11,673 bases of DNA from an uncultured Flavobacteriales bacterium. GTDB taxonomy: Bacteria > Bacteroidota > Bacteroidia > Flavobacteriales_D > Crocinitomicaceae. Both the position numbers and the translations under genes were made by a program. Of the stretch, positions 1 to 7,128 are shown one piece after another; the stretch's first letter is position 1, and each line of letters opens with the position of its first letter. The stretch spans positions 1 through 11,673 of the forward strand of contig CAIUKX010000116.1 in assembly GCA_903899795.1 (NCBI GenBank), in the 5' to 3' direction. The notes beneath the pieces are model-generated. The model ran no database searches. It saw only the letters and a list, made by a program, of their open reading frames with translations, and was not told the DNA's origin.

Positions 1-372
1 ATCAATGCTTCAGAACGACAATTGGATGAAGTTTTGATAGTGAATGAAAAAGGAGCTATCCTGGAAAGTTCAAGTTCAAATCTTTTTGTAGTTAGTAATG
101 GTGTATTATATACACCTGGACTTGATGAAGGATGTTTAGCAGGAACTATGCGTATGCAAATCATTAATTTAGCAGTATCGCACGGAATCAAAGTGTACGA
201 ATGCACCATTTTTCCTCAAAACATTATTGCTGCTGATGAAATCTTTTTAACGAATGCCATCCGTGGAATTACTTGGGTGAGTGGCTACAGAACAAAGCGT
301 TACTTCAATAACACATCTCGTAAATTAGTTGCTTATTTAAATGATTATTGGGAAAATTATTTGGGTGACTAA
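1..372 (+). CDS. Aminotransferase class IV, C-terminal part (5' end outside the window)
   Basis: The frame is open from base 1 and stops with TAA at 370-372, so only the last 123 residues are present. They match the C-terminal half of fold-type IV PLP enzymes (branched-chain or D-amino-acid aminotransferase and 4-amino-4-deoxychorismate lyase). Visible motifs are the ESSSSNLF segment, which contacts the cofactor in this family, then TPGLDEGCLAGTMR, and EIFLTNAIRGI near the end. The catalytic lysine lies upstream and cannot be checked. The wording of the last 40 residues (FLTNAIRGI and what follows) is most like the Bacteroidota proteins usually annotated as aminodeoxychorismate lyase-like (PabC-like, folate pathway), but I cannot exclude an IlvE- or D-amino-acid-type substrate. 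The TTG at 22 is internal, not a start, because homology-like sequence continues upstream of it. Confidence 0.85.
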   Translation: MNASERQLDEVLIVNEKGAILESSSSNLFVVSNGVLYTPGLDEGCLAGTMRMQIINLAVSHGIKVYECTIFPQNIIAADEIFLTNAIRGITWVSGYRTKRYFNNTSRKLVAYLNDYWENYLGD

Positions 373-402
373 TAAAGAATCTGTAAATTCAGTTAATTGA
401 AG

Positions 403-410
403 TAACTTTG
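403..410 (+). promoter_or_regulatory. Bacteroidota-type -7 promoter element for the DEAD-box helicase
   Basis: TAACTTTG matches the Bacteroidota -7 consensus TAnnTTTG and ends 22 bases before the helicase TTG start, giving a short leader. No convincing -33 TTTG box is seen upstream. Confidence 0.5.
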
Positions 411-432
411 GGGCTCATTAATAGTTATTATT

Positions 433-1551
433 TTGAATACTTTCAAACAGCTAGGTGTAAAAGATCAATACATTAAAGCACTTCAAGAATTAAAAATCAC
501 TTCTCCTTCAGAAATTCAAGTAAAGTCAATTCCATTTCTTCTTGATCAAGGAACCGATTTTATTGGTCAAGCACAAACAGGTACAGGTAAAACTGTAGCA
601 TTCGGAATTCCGATTCTTCAAAGAACAGATAGTAATTTCGATAATATCCAATCAATCATTCTTACTCCTACAAGGGAACTCGGTCAGCAAATTGCCAAGC
701 AACTATTCAAACTGACAAAGTTTTCTGAAAAAATATTTATCGAAGCCGTTTATGGCGGCGAAAAAATTGAATTGCAAATTCGTGCTTTAAGTCGTCCTAC
801 TCATATTGTTGTTGCCACTCCCGGTCGTTTAATCGATTTATTGGAAAAGAAAGCAATCGACTTAAGTCATGTGGAAACCATTGTACTGGATGAAGCTGAC
901 GAGATGCTTAGTATGGGATTCAAAGAAGAATTGGATGCTATTTTGAGGTATACGATTAACAGTAGAAATGTTTGGCTTTTTTCGGCTACTTTACCTGAGA
1001 ACCTGAAAGAAATCATCCAGAAATACATGTCAGTCGATGCTTATAAAGTTGAAATTGGTAAAACTCACGTTGTAAATCGAAATATTGAACATCAATACGT
1101 GACCTGTGAACCGAATTTCAAATTTTCGACTCTCGTTCAGTTTTTAAGTGTGCAGGGGAGAGACAGTGGGATTATTTTTTGCCGTACAAAAAGTGGCACA
1201 CAACATTTGGTGAAACAACTGTTGAGTAAAAACTTTTCAACAGATGCAATCCATGGAGATCTTCAGCAACGTGAAAGAGAAAAAGCAATGCGGGCATTCA
1301 AAAATCATAAAGTTCAACTGCTGATTACGACAGATGTTTCAGCAAGAGGAATTGACGTTGAAGATTTAGCTTTTGTTGTTCATTACGATTTACCAGAGAA
1401 ATTAGAATACTACACACATCGAAGTGGACGTACAGCGCGAGCTGGTAAAAAAGGAGTTTCGCTTAGTATTATTGAGCCGAAAGAAGTCCGAAAAATCCGA
1501 CAAATTGAGCAATCACTAAATATTAATTTCAAAAGAATTACCGCCAAGTAA
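433..1551 (+). CDS. DEAD-box ATP-dependent RNA helicase, compact form
   Basis: This is a cytoplasmic ATP-dependent RNA-unwinding enzyme, probably acting in ribosome assembly, mRNA turnover or cold adaptation like other bacterial DEAD-box proteins. All core motifs are present: Q motif around residues 8-33, Walker A AQTGTGKT (47-54), PTREL (79-83), TPGR (129-132), DEAD (153-156), SAT (184-186), IIFCRTK (247-253), ARGID (304-308) and HRSGRTAR (329-336). The start is TTG at 433: an in-frame TAA lies at 403-405, there is no ATG between, and MNTFKQLGV is a typical N-terminus for the family. The protein is only 372 residues and ends about 35 residues after motif VI, without the C-terminal extension of the longer CshA/DeaD-like Bacteroidota members. 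YwbE follows 76 bases downstream on the same strand and may be cotranscribed. The helicase call is very sure; the subfamily is not. Confidence 0.96.
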   Translation: MNTFKQLGVKDQYIKALQELKITSPSEIQVKSIPFLLDQGTDFIGQAQTGTGKTVAFGIPILQRTDSNFDNIQSIILTPTRELGQQIAKQLFKLTKFSEKIFIEAVYGGEKIELQIRALSRPTHIVVATPGRLIDLLEKKAIDLSHVETIVLDEADEMLSMGFKEELDAILRYTINSRNVWLFSATLPENLKEIIQKYMSVDAYKVEIGKTHVVNRNIEHQYVTCEPNFKFSTLVQFLSVQGRDSGIIFCRTKSGTQHLVKQLLSKNFSTDAIHGDLQQREREKAMRAFKNHKVQLLITTDVSARGIDVEDLAFVVHYDLPEKLEYYTHRSGRTARAGKKGVSLSIIEPKEVRKIRQIEQSLNINFKRITAK

Positions 1552-1627
1552 ATCTTTTTTTGACGAATAAAAAAAATAGCTTAAATTGCTATCTGTAAAG
1601 AGTTTGTTATTAAAATCGAACAAAAAC

Positions 1628-1819
1628 ATGAATGGGACAACCAGGAAAAATATTACGATAGGAGCGGAAGTCAAGATTGTATTAAAGAAAGACCAATCAA
1701 CAGGGATTTTGACAGAAGGAACAGTAGATAAAATTCTCACAAATTCAGCAACTCATCCACATGGGATAAAGGTTAAATTAATAACAGGTGAAGTTGGAAG
1801 AGTGAAAGAAATAATTTAA
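1628..1819 (+). CDS. YwbE family protein (DUF2196)
   Basis: This small 63-residue protein matches the family signature along its whole length: MNGTTRKNI at the start, then KKDQSTG (20-26), LTEG (28-31), ILTNSATHPHGIKV (36-49) and GEVGRVKEI at the end. The family is widespread in bacteria and some plants, and its molecular role is not established as far as I know. The ATG at 1628 is chosen because the family signature begins there. A TTG at 1586 would add 14 residues with no family character, and those codons overlap an A/T hairpin region. No TAnnTTTG element is seen directly upstream, which fits read-through from the helicase gene. The pattern of glycines and short beta-prone stretches suggests a small beta barrel, but that is inference. 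Confidence 0.9.
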   Translation: MNGTTRKNITIGAEVKIVLKKDQSTGILTEGTVDKILTNSATHPHGIKVKLITGEVGRVKEII

Positions 1820-1876
1820 TTGATAAAAAAATACAAAATAAAGCAACTTTTTCCAACGATTGTCGTCTAATATGCG

Positions 1877-1884
1877 TATCTTTG
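1877..1884 (+). promoter_or_regulatory. -7 promoter element for the T9SS surface protein
   Basis: TATCTTTG fits TAnnTTTG and lies 23 bases before the ATG at 1908. A T-rich stretch (1848-1852) sits roughly at the -33 position but is not a clear TTTG box. Confidence 0.5.
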
Positions 1885-1907
1885 TTATATGCTAAAACTA
1901 TGAAAAG

Positions 1908-4900
1908 ATGTTAAAACAAGTTTTAATTATTTTTCTACTTTCCATATCCTACTCATCATTCTCTCAATGCACTGGTTCTGAACCAGTTTTATTTCTTGGA
2001 AATGATACTACACTATGTCCTGGTAATTCTTTGGTGCTAACTGCTCCTAACGGATATCAATATTACAATTGGTCTGATAGTACACACAATCATTCAATCA
2101 CTGTAAATACAGCTGGTAATTATTCGGTAGAAGTTGGTATTGTTGAACCAACAAACTTAGTAGTCAACGGTACATTTGAATCAGGAAATACAGGTTTTAC
2201 AACCGGTTATACACTTGGGGTAGGTGGTGCATACGGGCCTTTAACTAATCCAGGGACCTATGGTATTTCAACAAGTCCAAACTTACTTCATAATCTTTTC
2301 TCCAGCTGTGCAGATCATACACCTGCTGGACCGGGAAGAATGTTAATTGTGAATGGTGCAGGGACACCGAACTCTTTGGTATGGTCAGAAACAGTTACTG
2401 TTACTTCGAATACAGATTATCAATTTGGTACATGGGCTATGAGTGCCCTTACGGAAACCAATGTAGCACTTCTTCAATTCCAGATTAATGGAGTTCCAGT
2501 AGGTTCAGTATTTTCTCCTTCACAAACCGGATGTGCATGGCTGCAATTTACCAGTTCATGGAATTCTGGAGCCAGTACTTCTGCAGTTCTTAGTATAGTG
2601 AATCAAAACACAGTTAATACTGGAAATGATTTTGCTTTGGATGATATTACCTTCAATCCACTTTGCAAGCATACAGATAACATCAATGTTATGATTTCGC
2701 CACTTCCAACTCAAACAACAGCATTAGTAAATCCTTCTAACTGTTCGGGAACTCCAAATGGTTCGATTACTATTACCTGTGTAACAGGTACTCAGTATAG
2801 TTTTGATGGCGGAACAACCTGGCAGACTTCAAATGTAAAATCAAATTTGGCTGCAGGAACATATACAGTAATGTCAAAAAATGCTGCAGGATGTACAGTT
2901 TCTACATCGGTAACTTTGACAAACGCATCAGTTCCACCAACTCAAACGACAACTTTGGTTGCGCCCACAACATGTACAGGGACACCTGATGGCTCCATAA
3001 CAATTACCTGTGCTACTGCAACACAATATAGTTTTGATGGCGGAACAACTTGGGTAGCATCTAATGTGAAAACAGGCTTAGCGGCTGGTGCATATACAGT
3101 AATGTCACAAAATGCATCCGGTTGTACAGTTACATCTTCAGTAACACTAGCTAATGCTGCAACAGCACCAACACAAACAACAACTTTGGTGTCTCCAACA
3201 AACTGCACAGGTACGCCAAATGGTTCAATAACAATTAACTGTGCCTCAGCTACTCAATTTAGTTTTGATGGTGGAACAACATGGGGAGCAACCAATATTA
3301 GTACAGGATTGGCAGCTGGGAATTACACAGTTATGTCACAAGACGCATCGGGTTGTTCAGTAACTTCGGTAATTACATTAACAAGTAGTGTAGCTGTCCC
3401 AACGCAATCAACTACGTCTGTTCCACCTACCAATTGTACAGGCTCACCAAATGGGTCTATTACGATCACATGTGCAACTGCCACACAATATAGTTTTGAC
3501 GCTGGGGTGACTTGGATACCTTCAAATGTTCAGACAGGTTTAGCAGCGGGTACATACACAGTGATGTCTCAAAATGCAGCAGGATGTACAGCTTCAACTA
3601 GTGTAAATCTTGTTTCAGCTACATCAGCACCAGTTCAAACAACTTCATTTGTTTCACCGACACCTTGTGTAGCTGTTCCTGATGGCTCAATTACGATTAC
3701 TTGTGCTACTGCTACACAATATAGTTTTGATGCAGGTACTACTTGGTTACCTAGTAATACTCAAACTGGTTTAGCAGCTGGAACTTATACAGTTATGTCA
3801 CAAGATGCTTTAGGGTGTACTTCTTCCTCGATTGTTACTATACCTGGTTCAGTAGCTGTGGCGCCAACAATCATGGTTTCACCAGACACAACTATTTGTC
3901 AAAACGGTACAGCAACAATCGGTGCAATTGGTTTTGGAGGTACATCATACACTTACCATTGGACAGGATTAGCAGGTACTGGTCCGGTACAAACAGTTTC
4001 ACCTTCAACGACAGGTTACTATGTTGTTCAGGTTGAAAACCAAACAGGTTGTCTTTCGGCAAAGGATTCTATACTTGTAACAGTATTACAACCATTAAGT
4101 GGAATTGCTTCTCCTCCTGTTACAGTTTGCCCGAATCAAATAGCTAATTTAAGTGTGAGCAATATGGCTGGTGGTCTTCCTCCATATTCTATGGTGTGGA
4201 CGAATGGAGCAACTGTTATCGGAACAGGATCTTCTATTAATGTTACCGTATCTTCTCCAACAAATTATTCAGTTTTGATTACAGATGCTTGTCAATCCAC
4301 TGCCTTGATTTTAACAACTTCTGTTGGGGTTAATACCCTCACAATTCCTATGTTCAAAGTAGATGATAGTACGCAATGTGAACCTGCTGTATTTACACTT
4401 TCAAATATGATGGATCCAACTCAGGTTGCTTCTTCTGTTTGGGAAATTTCCAATGGAGTTCAATTTACCAATCAAAATCAAATCACTTTGAATCAATATG
4501 CGGCTGGTCATTATGGAATAACCTTAATAGTTACTTCAATAGCTGGTTGTGTCGATACATTATCAGTAGCTAATGCTCTTACTGTTTATCCAGAGCCTAT
4601 TGCTAATTTCACTTATTCACCTACTCATATTCAAATGTTCAATACGACAGTTGACTTTACCAACCAATCAACCGGAGCAGTTGATTACATTTGGAGAATT
4701 CAAGGGGGTTCACCTTCATCATCAACGTTAGAAAACGTAATCTCCAAATTACCGGAAGGTGATACCGGAACTTATACTGTCATGCTGGTTGCTATTTCTG
4801 ATCACCAATGCGCAGATAGTATACTACAGGTTCTAACGGTTTATCCAGAGCAAATTTTCTATGCACCGAATGCATTTACACCGAATGGGGATGGTAACAA

Positions 4901-5132
4901 TCCAACTTGGAGAGTCTACATGGCTGGTTATGATTTTAGAAATTTCGATCTAAATGTATTTGATCGTTGGGGTGAATTAATTTGGAATACAAACGATGTC
5001 AATGCTGAATGGGATGGAACCTGTAAGGGGAATGTCGTAGAAGATGGTGTTTACTCATGGTCATTAGTCACCAAGGACATCGGAACTGATAAGAAATTCT
5101 ACTATAATGGGCATATTACTTTAATAAAGTAA
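1908..5132 (+). CDS. Large secreted surface protein with SprB-like repeats and T9SS type B sorting domain
   Basis: This is a 1074-residue exported protein, probably cell-surface attached and adhesin-like. Residues 1-20 are a signal peptide (hydrophobic LIIFLLSI, probable cut near SFSQ). An Ig/PKD-like segment follows (about 24-80, containing LCPGNSLVLTAP). Residues 83-250 form a carbohydrate-binding-like beta domain opening with VNGTFESGNTGF and closing with FALDDITF. Residues 267-651 are five tandem 77-residue repeats related to the SprB repeat family. Two or three Ig/PKD-like domains follow (about 652-980). Residues 985-1074 are the gliding-motility-associated type B C-terminal domain (NAFTPNGDGNN, VFDRWGELIW, GVYSW), which directs export by the type IX secretion system. 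The start at 1908 is set by the signal peptide; the ATGs at 1889 and 1900 are out of frame and hit stops at once. The gene has its own -7 element and a strong terminator, so it is probably monocistronic. The ligand is unknown. Confidence 0.93.
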   Translation: MLKQVLIIFLLSISYSSFSQCTGSEPVLFLGNDTTLCPGNSLVLTAPNGYQYYNWSDSTHNHSITVNTAGNYSVEVGIVEPTNLVVNGTFESGNTGFTTGYTLGVGGAYGPLTNPGTYGISTSPNLLHNLFSSCADHTPAGPGRMLIVNGAGTPNSLVWSETVTVTSNTDYQFGTWAMSALTETNVALLQFQINGVPVGSVFSPSQTGCAWLQFTSSWNSGASTSAVLSIVNQNTVNTGNDFALDDITFNPLCKHTDNINVMISPLPTQTTALVNPSNCSGTPNGSITITCVTGTQYSFDGGTTWQTSNVKSNLAAGTYTVMSKNAAGCTVSTSVTLTNASVPPTQTTTLVAPTTCTGTPDGSITITCATATQYSFDGGTTWVASNVKTGLAAGAYTVMSQNASGCTVTSSVTLANAATAPTQTTTLVSPTNCTGTPNGSITINCASATQFSFDGGTTWGATNISTGLAAGNYTVMSQDASGCSVTSVITLTSSVAVPTQSTTSVPPTNCTGSPNGSITITCATATQYSFDAGVTWIPSNVQTGLAAGTYTVMSQNAAGCTASTSVNLVSATSAPVQTTSFVSPTPCVAVPDGSITITCATATQYSFDAGTTWLPSNTQTGLAAGTYTVMSQDALGCTSSSIVTIPGSVAVAPTIMVSPDTTICQNGTATIGAIGFGGTSYTYHWTGLAGTGPVQTVSPSTTGYYVVQVENQTGCLSAKDSILVTVLQPLSGIASPPVTVCPNQIANLSVSNMAGGLPPYSMVWTNGATVIGTGSSINVTVSSPTNYSVLITDACQSTALILTTSVGVNTLTIPMFKVDDSTQCEPAVFTLSNMMDPTQVASSVWEISNGVQFTNQNQITLNQYAAGHYGITLIVTSIAGCVDTLSVANALTVYPEPIANFTYSPTHIQMFNTTVDFTNQSTGAVDYIWRIQGGSPSSSTLENVISKLPEGDTGTYTVMLVAISDHQCADSILQVLTVYPEQIFYAPNAFTPNGDGNNPTWRVYMAGYDFRNFDLNVFDRWGELIWNTNDVNAEWDGTCKGNVVEDGVYSWSLVTKDIGTDKKFYYNGHITLIK
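2706..3860 (+). repeat. Five tandem 231-bp repeats within the surface-protein gene
   Basis: Repeat units start at 2706, 2937, 3168, 3399 and 3630, each exactly 231 bp (77 codons), so the array stays in frame. Each unit opens with PTQTT or a close variant. It carries conserved blocks GSITI, SFD(G/A)G(T/V)TW, AAG(T/A/N)YTVMS and GC, plus three conserved cysteines, as in residues 279, 291 and 329 of the first unit. The fifth unit is the most divergent at its start (PTPCVAVPDG). Codons differ between units at synonymous positions, so the array is not a very recent amplification. Confidence 0.93.
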
Positions 5133-5160
5133 TAAAGCTCTTTACGAATTGTTTAAATAA

Positions 5161-5193
5161 AAAAACTCAGAAATTAATTTCTGAGTTTTTTTT
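5161..5193. terminator. Strong bidirectional intrinsic terminator
   Basis: A perfect 15-bp inverted repeat (5161-5175 against 5176-5190, core ACTCAGAAATT) runs into a T-tract to 5193 on the plus strand. The A-run before it (from about 5158) gives a T-tract on the minus strand. It lies 28 bases after the surface-protein stop and 32 bases past the end of the minus-strand gene at 5226, so it serves both converging genes. Confidence 0.92.
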
Positions 5194-5225
5194 ATGAAGT
5201 ATATTTTGGTTTTAATAAACTTACC

Positions 5226-5411
5226 TTAGAACAAAGAGAAAAGAAAACGTTTAAATTCTTTTTCACTGATAATATCACCACAGCTTTTAGCTATTTTCAA
5301 ACCAATTGAATACCAATTCTTAGCTTCATCTTGGTCTCCTCTAGAAGACGCTGCATGTCCCAATTCAAGGTAAAGAGCAACATCATCAGTCTGTAATTTG
5401 ACAGGTTCCAT
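5226..5411 (-). CDS. Small TPR-like protein, function unknown
   Basis: The predicted product has 61 residues if it starts at the ATG at 5411 (MEPVKLQTDD), or 70 if it starts at the ATG at 5438. I prefer the inner start because the helical, charged region begins there; the outer nine residues look unrelated. The sequence contains one helix-turn-helix that fits a TPR pattern: YLELGHAASSRG followed by DEAKNWYSIGLKIA. There is no signal peptide or membrane segment, so it should be cytoplasmic. Its stop lies just before the shared bidirectional terminator, which supports a real transcribed gene. A single TPR is short for a stable fold, so it may form a dimer or be a relic of a longer protein. I do not recognise a named family, and no exact TAnnTTTG element is seen upstream. 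Confidence 0.6.
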   Translation of the reverse strand: MEPVKLQTDDVALYLELGHAASSRGDQDEAKNWYSIGLKIAKSCGDIISEKEFKRFLFSLF

Positions 5412-5450
5412 AATAGTGGGATTTATACATGTATTCATTACAACAAATTA

Positions 5451-5463
5451 ACATCTAAGATGT
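5451..5463. repeat. 13-bp near-perfect palindrome upstream of the small TPR-like gene
   Basis: ACATCT-A-AGATGT is a six-base inverted repeat around one central base, 13 bases upstream of the outer ATG of the minus-strand gene. It could be an operator half-site pair or chance in A+T-rich DNA. Confidence 0.3.
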
Positions 5464-5586
5464 AAATAGAATTTTACCTCAATATTATCTTTATGTTAAC
5501 AATAAGTCCTACTTCAACTGAAATTAATAAACAAATGATGAGAATAATGGTTTCATAAAAAAGTAACGTATTAAAAAAAGTTCGTT

Positions 5587-5594
5587 TACATTTG
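5587..5594 (+). promoter_or_regulatory. -7 promoter element for the FKBP lipoprotein pair
   Basis: TACATTTG fits TAnnTTTG and ends 16 bases before the ATG at 5611, so the leader would be only about ten bases. No clear -33 TTTG is visible in the A-rich stretch upstream. Confidence 0.5.
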
Positions 5595-5610
5595 TAAAAA
5601 ATAGAACACA

Positions 5611-6126
5611 ATGATGAAAATTGCATTTTACTTGTCTGTTATGTTCTTTGTTGGCTGTACTCAGAAAGAAGATAAACCAAAAGATATTAATTGGTCAAAA
5701 GAGAAGTCAATGGAATTGAATAAGACCATTGCTGGAGAAGAAAAAATAGCTATAAAACTTTTTTTGGAGGGACATAAAAACTGGAAGATGAATGAAACAG
5801 GTTCCGGATTACAATATTACATCTATAAAAACGGTTCCGGCAATCAACCCAAAGAAGGATCTGTTGTAGATGTTGAATATTCAATTTCATTGTTGGACGG
5901 TACTAAATGTTACGAAACTAAAAGCGATGAAGTAGTTGAACTTGTTGTTGATCATAGTCAAGTTGAAACTGGTGTGCAAGAGGGATTAAAAAAAATGAAA
6001 GTGGGTGATCATGTGAAAATGATAATCCCTAGTCATTTAGCACATGGATTAACAGGTGACTTAGACAAAATACCGCCCTTAACACCTATTGTTGTTGATT
6101 TACATTTAATCGAAATAGTAAAATGA
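5611..6126 (+). CDS. FKBP-type peptidyl-prolyl isomerase lipoprotein, GldI-like
   Basis: This 171-residue lipoprotein has a short signal ending in the lipobox FFVGC (Cys16), so it should be membrane-anchored and face the periplasm. Residues 64-171 form one FKBP_C domain, a fold that catalyses cis-trans isomerisation of X-Pro bonds or acts as a chaperone. Landmarks are QEGLKKMKVGD (123-133), MIIPSHLAHG (137-146) and IPPLTPIVVDLHL (154-166). The usual AYG tyrosine is histidine here (AHG, 144-146) and the binding-pocket tryptophan is not evident, so isomerase activity is uncertain. Size and organisation resemble GldI, the gliding-associated FKBP lipoprotein of Bacteroidota, but this is a judgement by eye. 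The start may be either ATG of the ATGATG pair at 5611-5616. Its stop overlaps the next start as ATGA, so the two genes are probably translated together. Confidence 0.85.
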   Translation: MMKIAFYLSVMFFVGCTQKEDKPKDINWSKEKSMELNKTIAGEEKIAIKLFLEGHKNWKMNETGSGLQYYIYKNGSGNQPKEGSVVDVEYSISLLDGTKCYETKSDEVVELVVDHSQVETGVQEGLKKMKVGDHVKMIIPSHLAHGLTGDLDKIPPLTPIVVDLHLIEIVK

Positions 6127-7001
6127 AAAAACACCTTATAATTACTGCACTTTTAATTAGTCTCGTATCTTGCTCGACACAAGGGGTAGAAAAACCTAAA
6201 GAAAATAAAAATAATTCAGAGCAGCCAATTACTCGAACTGCTCGAAAATCAAATAAAGTCATTGATGCTGATAAACGTCAAGTGAAGTCAACTGAATCGT
6301 ATGATAATGGTATAGTTATTTCATGGATCGAACACGGAAAAGGTGATTCTGTAAAAAAAGGTGATGTCGTTAATATTGATTACAAGGTAAATCTTCAGGA
6401 TGGAAAAGTAATTGATGGAAATCATATCATGAGAAAACCATTTTTCCCATTTGTAGTGGGATTTCAAATGCAGACAAAAGGATGGGATTTTGTTTTTGAA
6501 AAATTACGGGTAGGGGATTATGTGAGAATTAAAATCCCATCTGAATTGGCAAGAGGTGAACAAGGGATCAAAAAAGAAGGTGAATCGGGATGGTTTGTTC
6601 CGCCTAATTCAATGAATTATGTCACAGTACATATATTAGAAAAAAGACAACCTACACGTGAAGTAGATGGTGTGAAGGTTTGGGTTTTTGAAGAAAACAA
6701 AGAAAATAAACTTACATTCAATACGAAAAATGCTGTCATATTTCATTGTATGATCAGTTCAGAAAGTAATCCAATTTACTATAATTCTTATCAAAAAAAC
6801 ACCCCTTACAAGCTGTTGTATTCTGATAAAGGAATTGTTCCAGGATTGAAAAAAGCGTTAATAAATGCTAAAAAAGCAGACAGGATGTTTGTTACTGTGC
6901 CTTCTTCGGAAGCCTTTGGAACTAAGGGATCAGAAGGATTTGTAAAACCAAATGAAGACTTATTTTACAACATTCTTGTAATGGACGTTGTGACGAAATA
7001 A
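6123..7001 (+). CDS. Lipoprotein with two tandem FKBP-like domains
   Basis: This 292-residue lipoprotein has the lipobox LVSC (Cys17), followed by a charged, low-complexity linker to about residue 60. Domain 1 (about 62-174) is clearly FKBP-like: VVNIDYKVNLQDG (82-94), GW at 120-121 (the pocket tryptophan position), LRVGDYVRIKIP (128-139) and VPPN (159-162) before a final strand. Domain 2 (about 181-292) is more divergent but repeats the plan: GIVPGLKKAL (237-246), FVTVPSSEAFG (256-266) and a closing strand ILVMDV. The usual AYG is ARG in domain 1 and AFG in domain 2, so the domains may differ in activity. The start codon sits inside the previous gene's stop (ATGA, 6123-6126), indicating an operon and translational coupling. 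It probably works with its neighbour on exported proteins in the periplasm; this is inference. No terminator follows. Confidence 0.85.
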   Translation: MKKHLIITALLISLVSCSTQGVEKPKENKNNSEQPITRTARKSNKVIDADKRQVKSTESYDNGIVISWIEHGKGDSVKKGDVVNIDYKVNLQDGKVIDGNHIMRKPFFPFVVGFQMQTKGWDFVFEKLRVGDYVRIKIPSELARGEQGIKKEGESGWFVPPNSMNYVTVHILEKRQPTREVDGVKVWVFEENKENKLTFNTKNAVIFHCMISSESNPIYYNSYQKNTPYKLLYSDKGIVPGLKKALINAKKADRMFVTVPSSEAFGTKGSEGFVKPNEDLFYNILVMDVVTK

Positions 7002-7012
7002 GCTAAAATCGC

Positions 7013-7020
7013 TATATTTG
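7013..7020 (+). promoter_or_regulatory. -7 promoter element upstream of the M23 peptidase gene
   Basis: TATATTTG fits TAnnTTTG. A TTG at 6988-6990 lies near the expected -33 position. Transcription from here would give a leader of about 100 bases that includes the hairpin at 7056-7084. Confidence 0.5.
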
Positions 7021-7055
7021 CAGGCAACAAATTAAGAACACACACACATTTGAGC

Positions 7056-7084
7056 AGAACTTCTTTTTGTTTTAAAAAAGTTCT
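7056..7084 (+). other. Hairpin in the 5' leader of the M23 peptidase gene
   Basis: AGAACTT at 7056-7062 pairs with AAGTTCT at 7078-7084. The stem extends inward through T-A pairs with one bulged C around a small loop. No T-tract follows on either strand, so it is not a standard terminator. It may be a leader structure affecting mRNA stability or translation. Confidence 0.4.
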
Positions 7085-7128
7085 ACAAAAAAATAAGCCT
7101 TAAGCTCAGTGGTGTACAATGAATCTGT

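Noticed and set aside
1576..1592. Hairpin ATAGC-TTAAATT-GCTAT with an adjacent A8 run as a terminator after the helicase gene
   Set aside because: The T-tract would be on the minus strand, where no gene needs termination. The stem is only five A+T-rich pairs, and on the plus strand it is followed by CTGTAAAG rather than T's.
1516..1740. Minus-strand ORF of 74 codons
   Set aside because: It overlaps the helicase end and the YwbE gene, both strongly supported on the plus strand, and its product has no recognisable features.
1889..1916. Two tiny upstream ORFs (ATG at 1889 and 1900) before the surface-protein gene
   Set aside because: Each encodes only four residues before a stop and can easily arise by chance in A+T-rich leader sequence; no leader-peptide pattern is visible.
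2942..3208. Minus-strand ORF of 88 codons inside the repeat region
   Set aside because: It is a shadow of the repetitive Thr/Ala/Val-rich plus-strand coding sequence, spanning little more than one repeat period.
2706..3860. CRISPR array or mobile repeat cluster
   Set aside because: The repeats are 231 bp, contiguous, in frame and protein-coding, with no spacers and no cas genes nearby.
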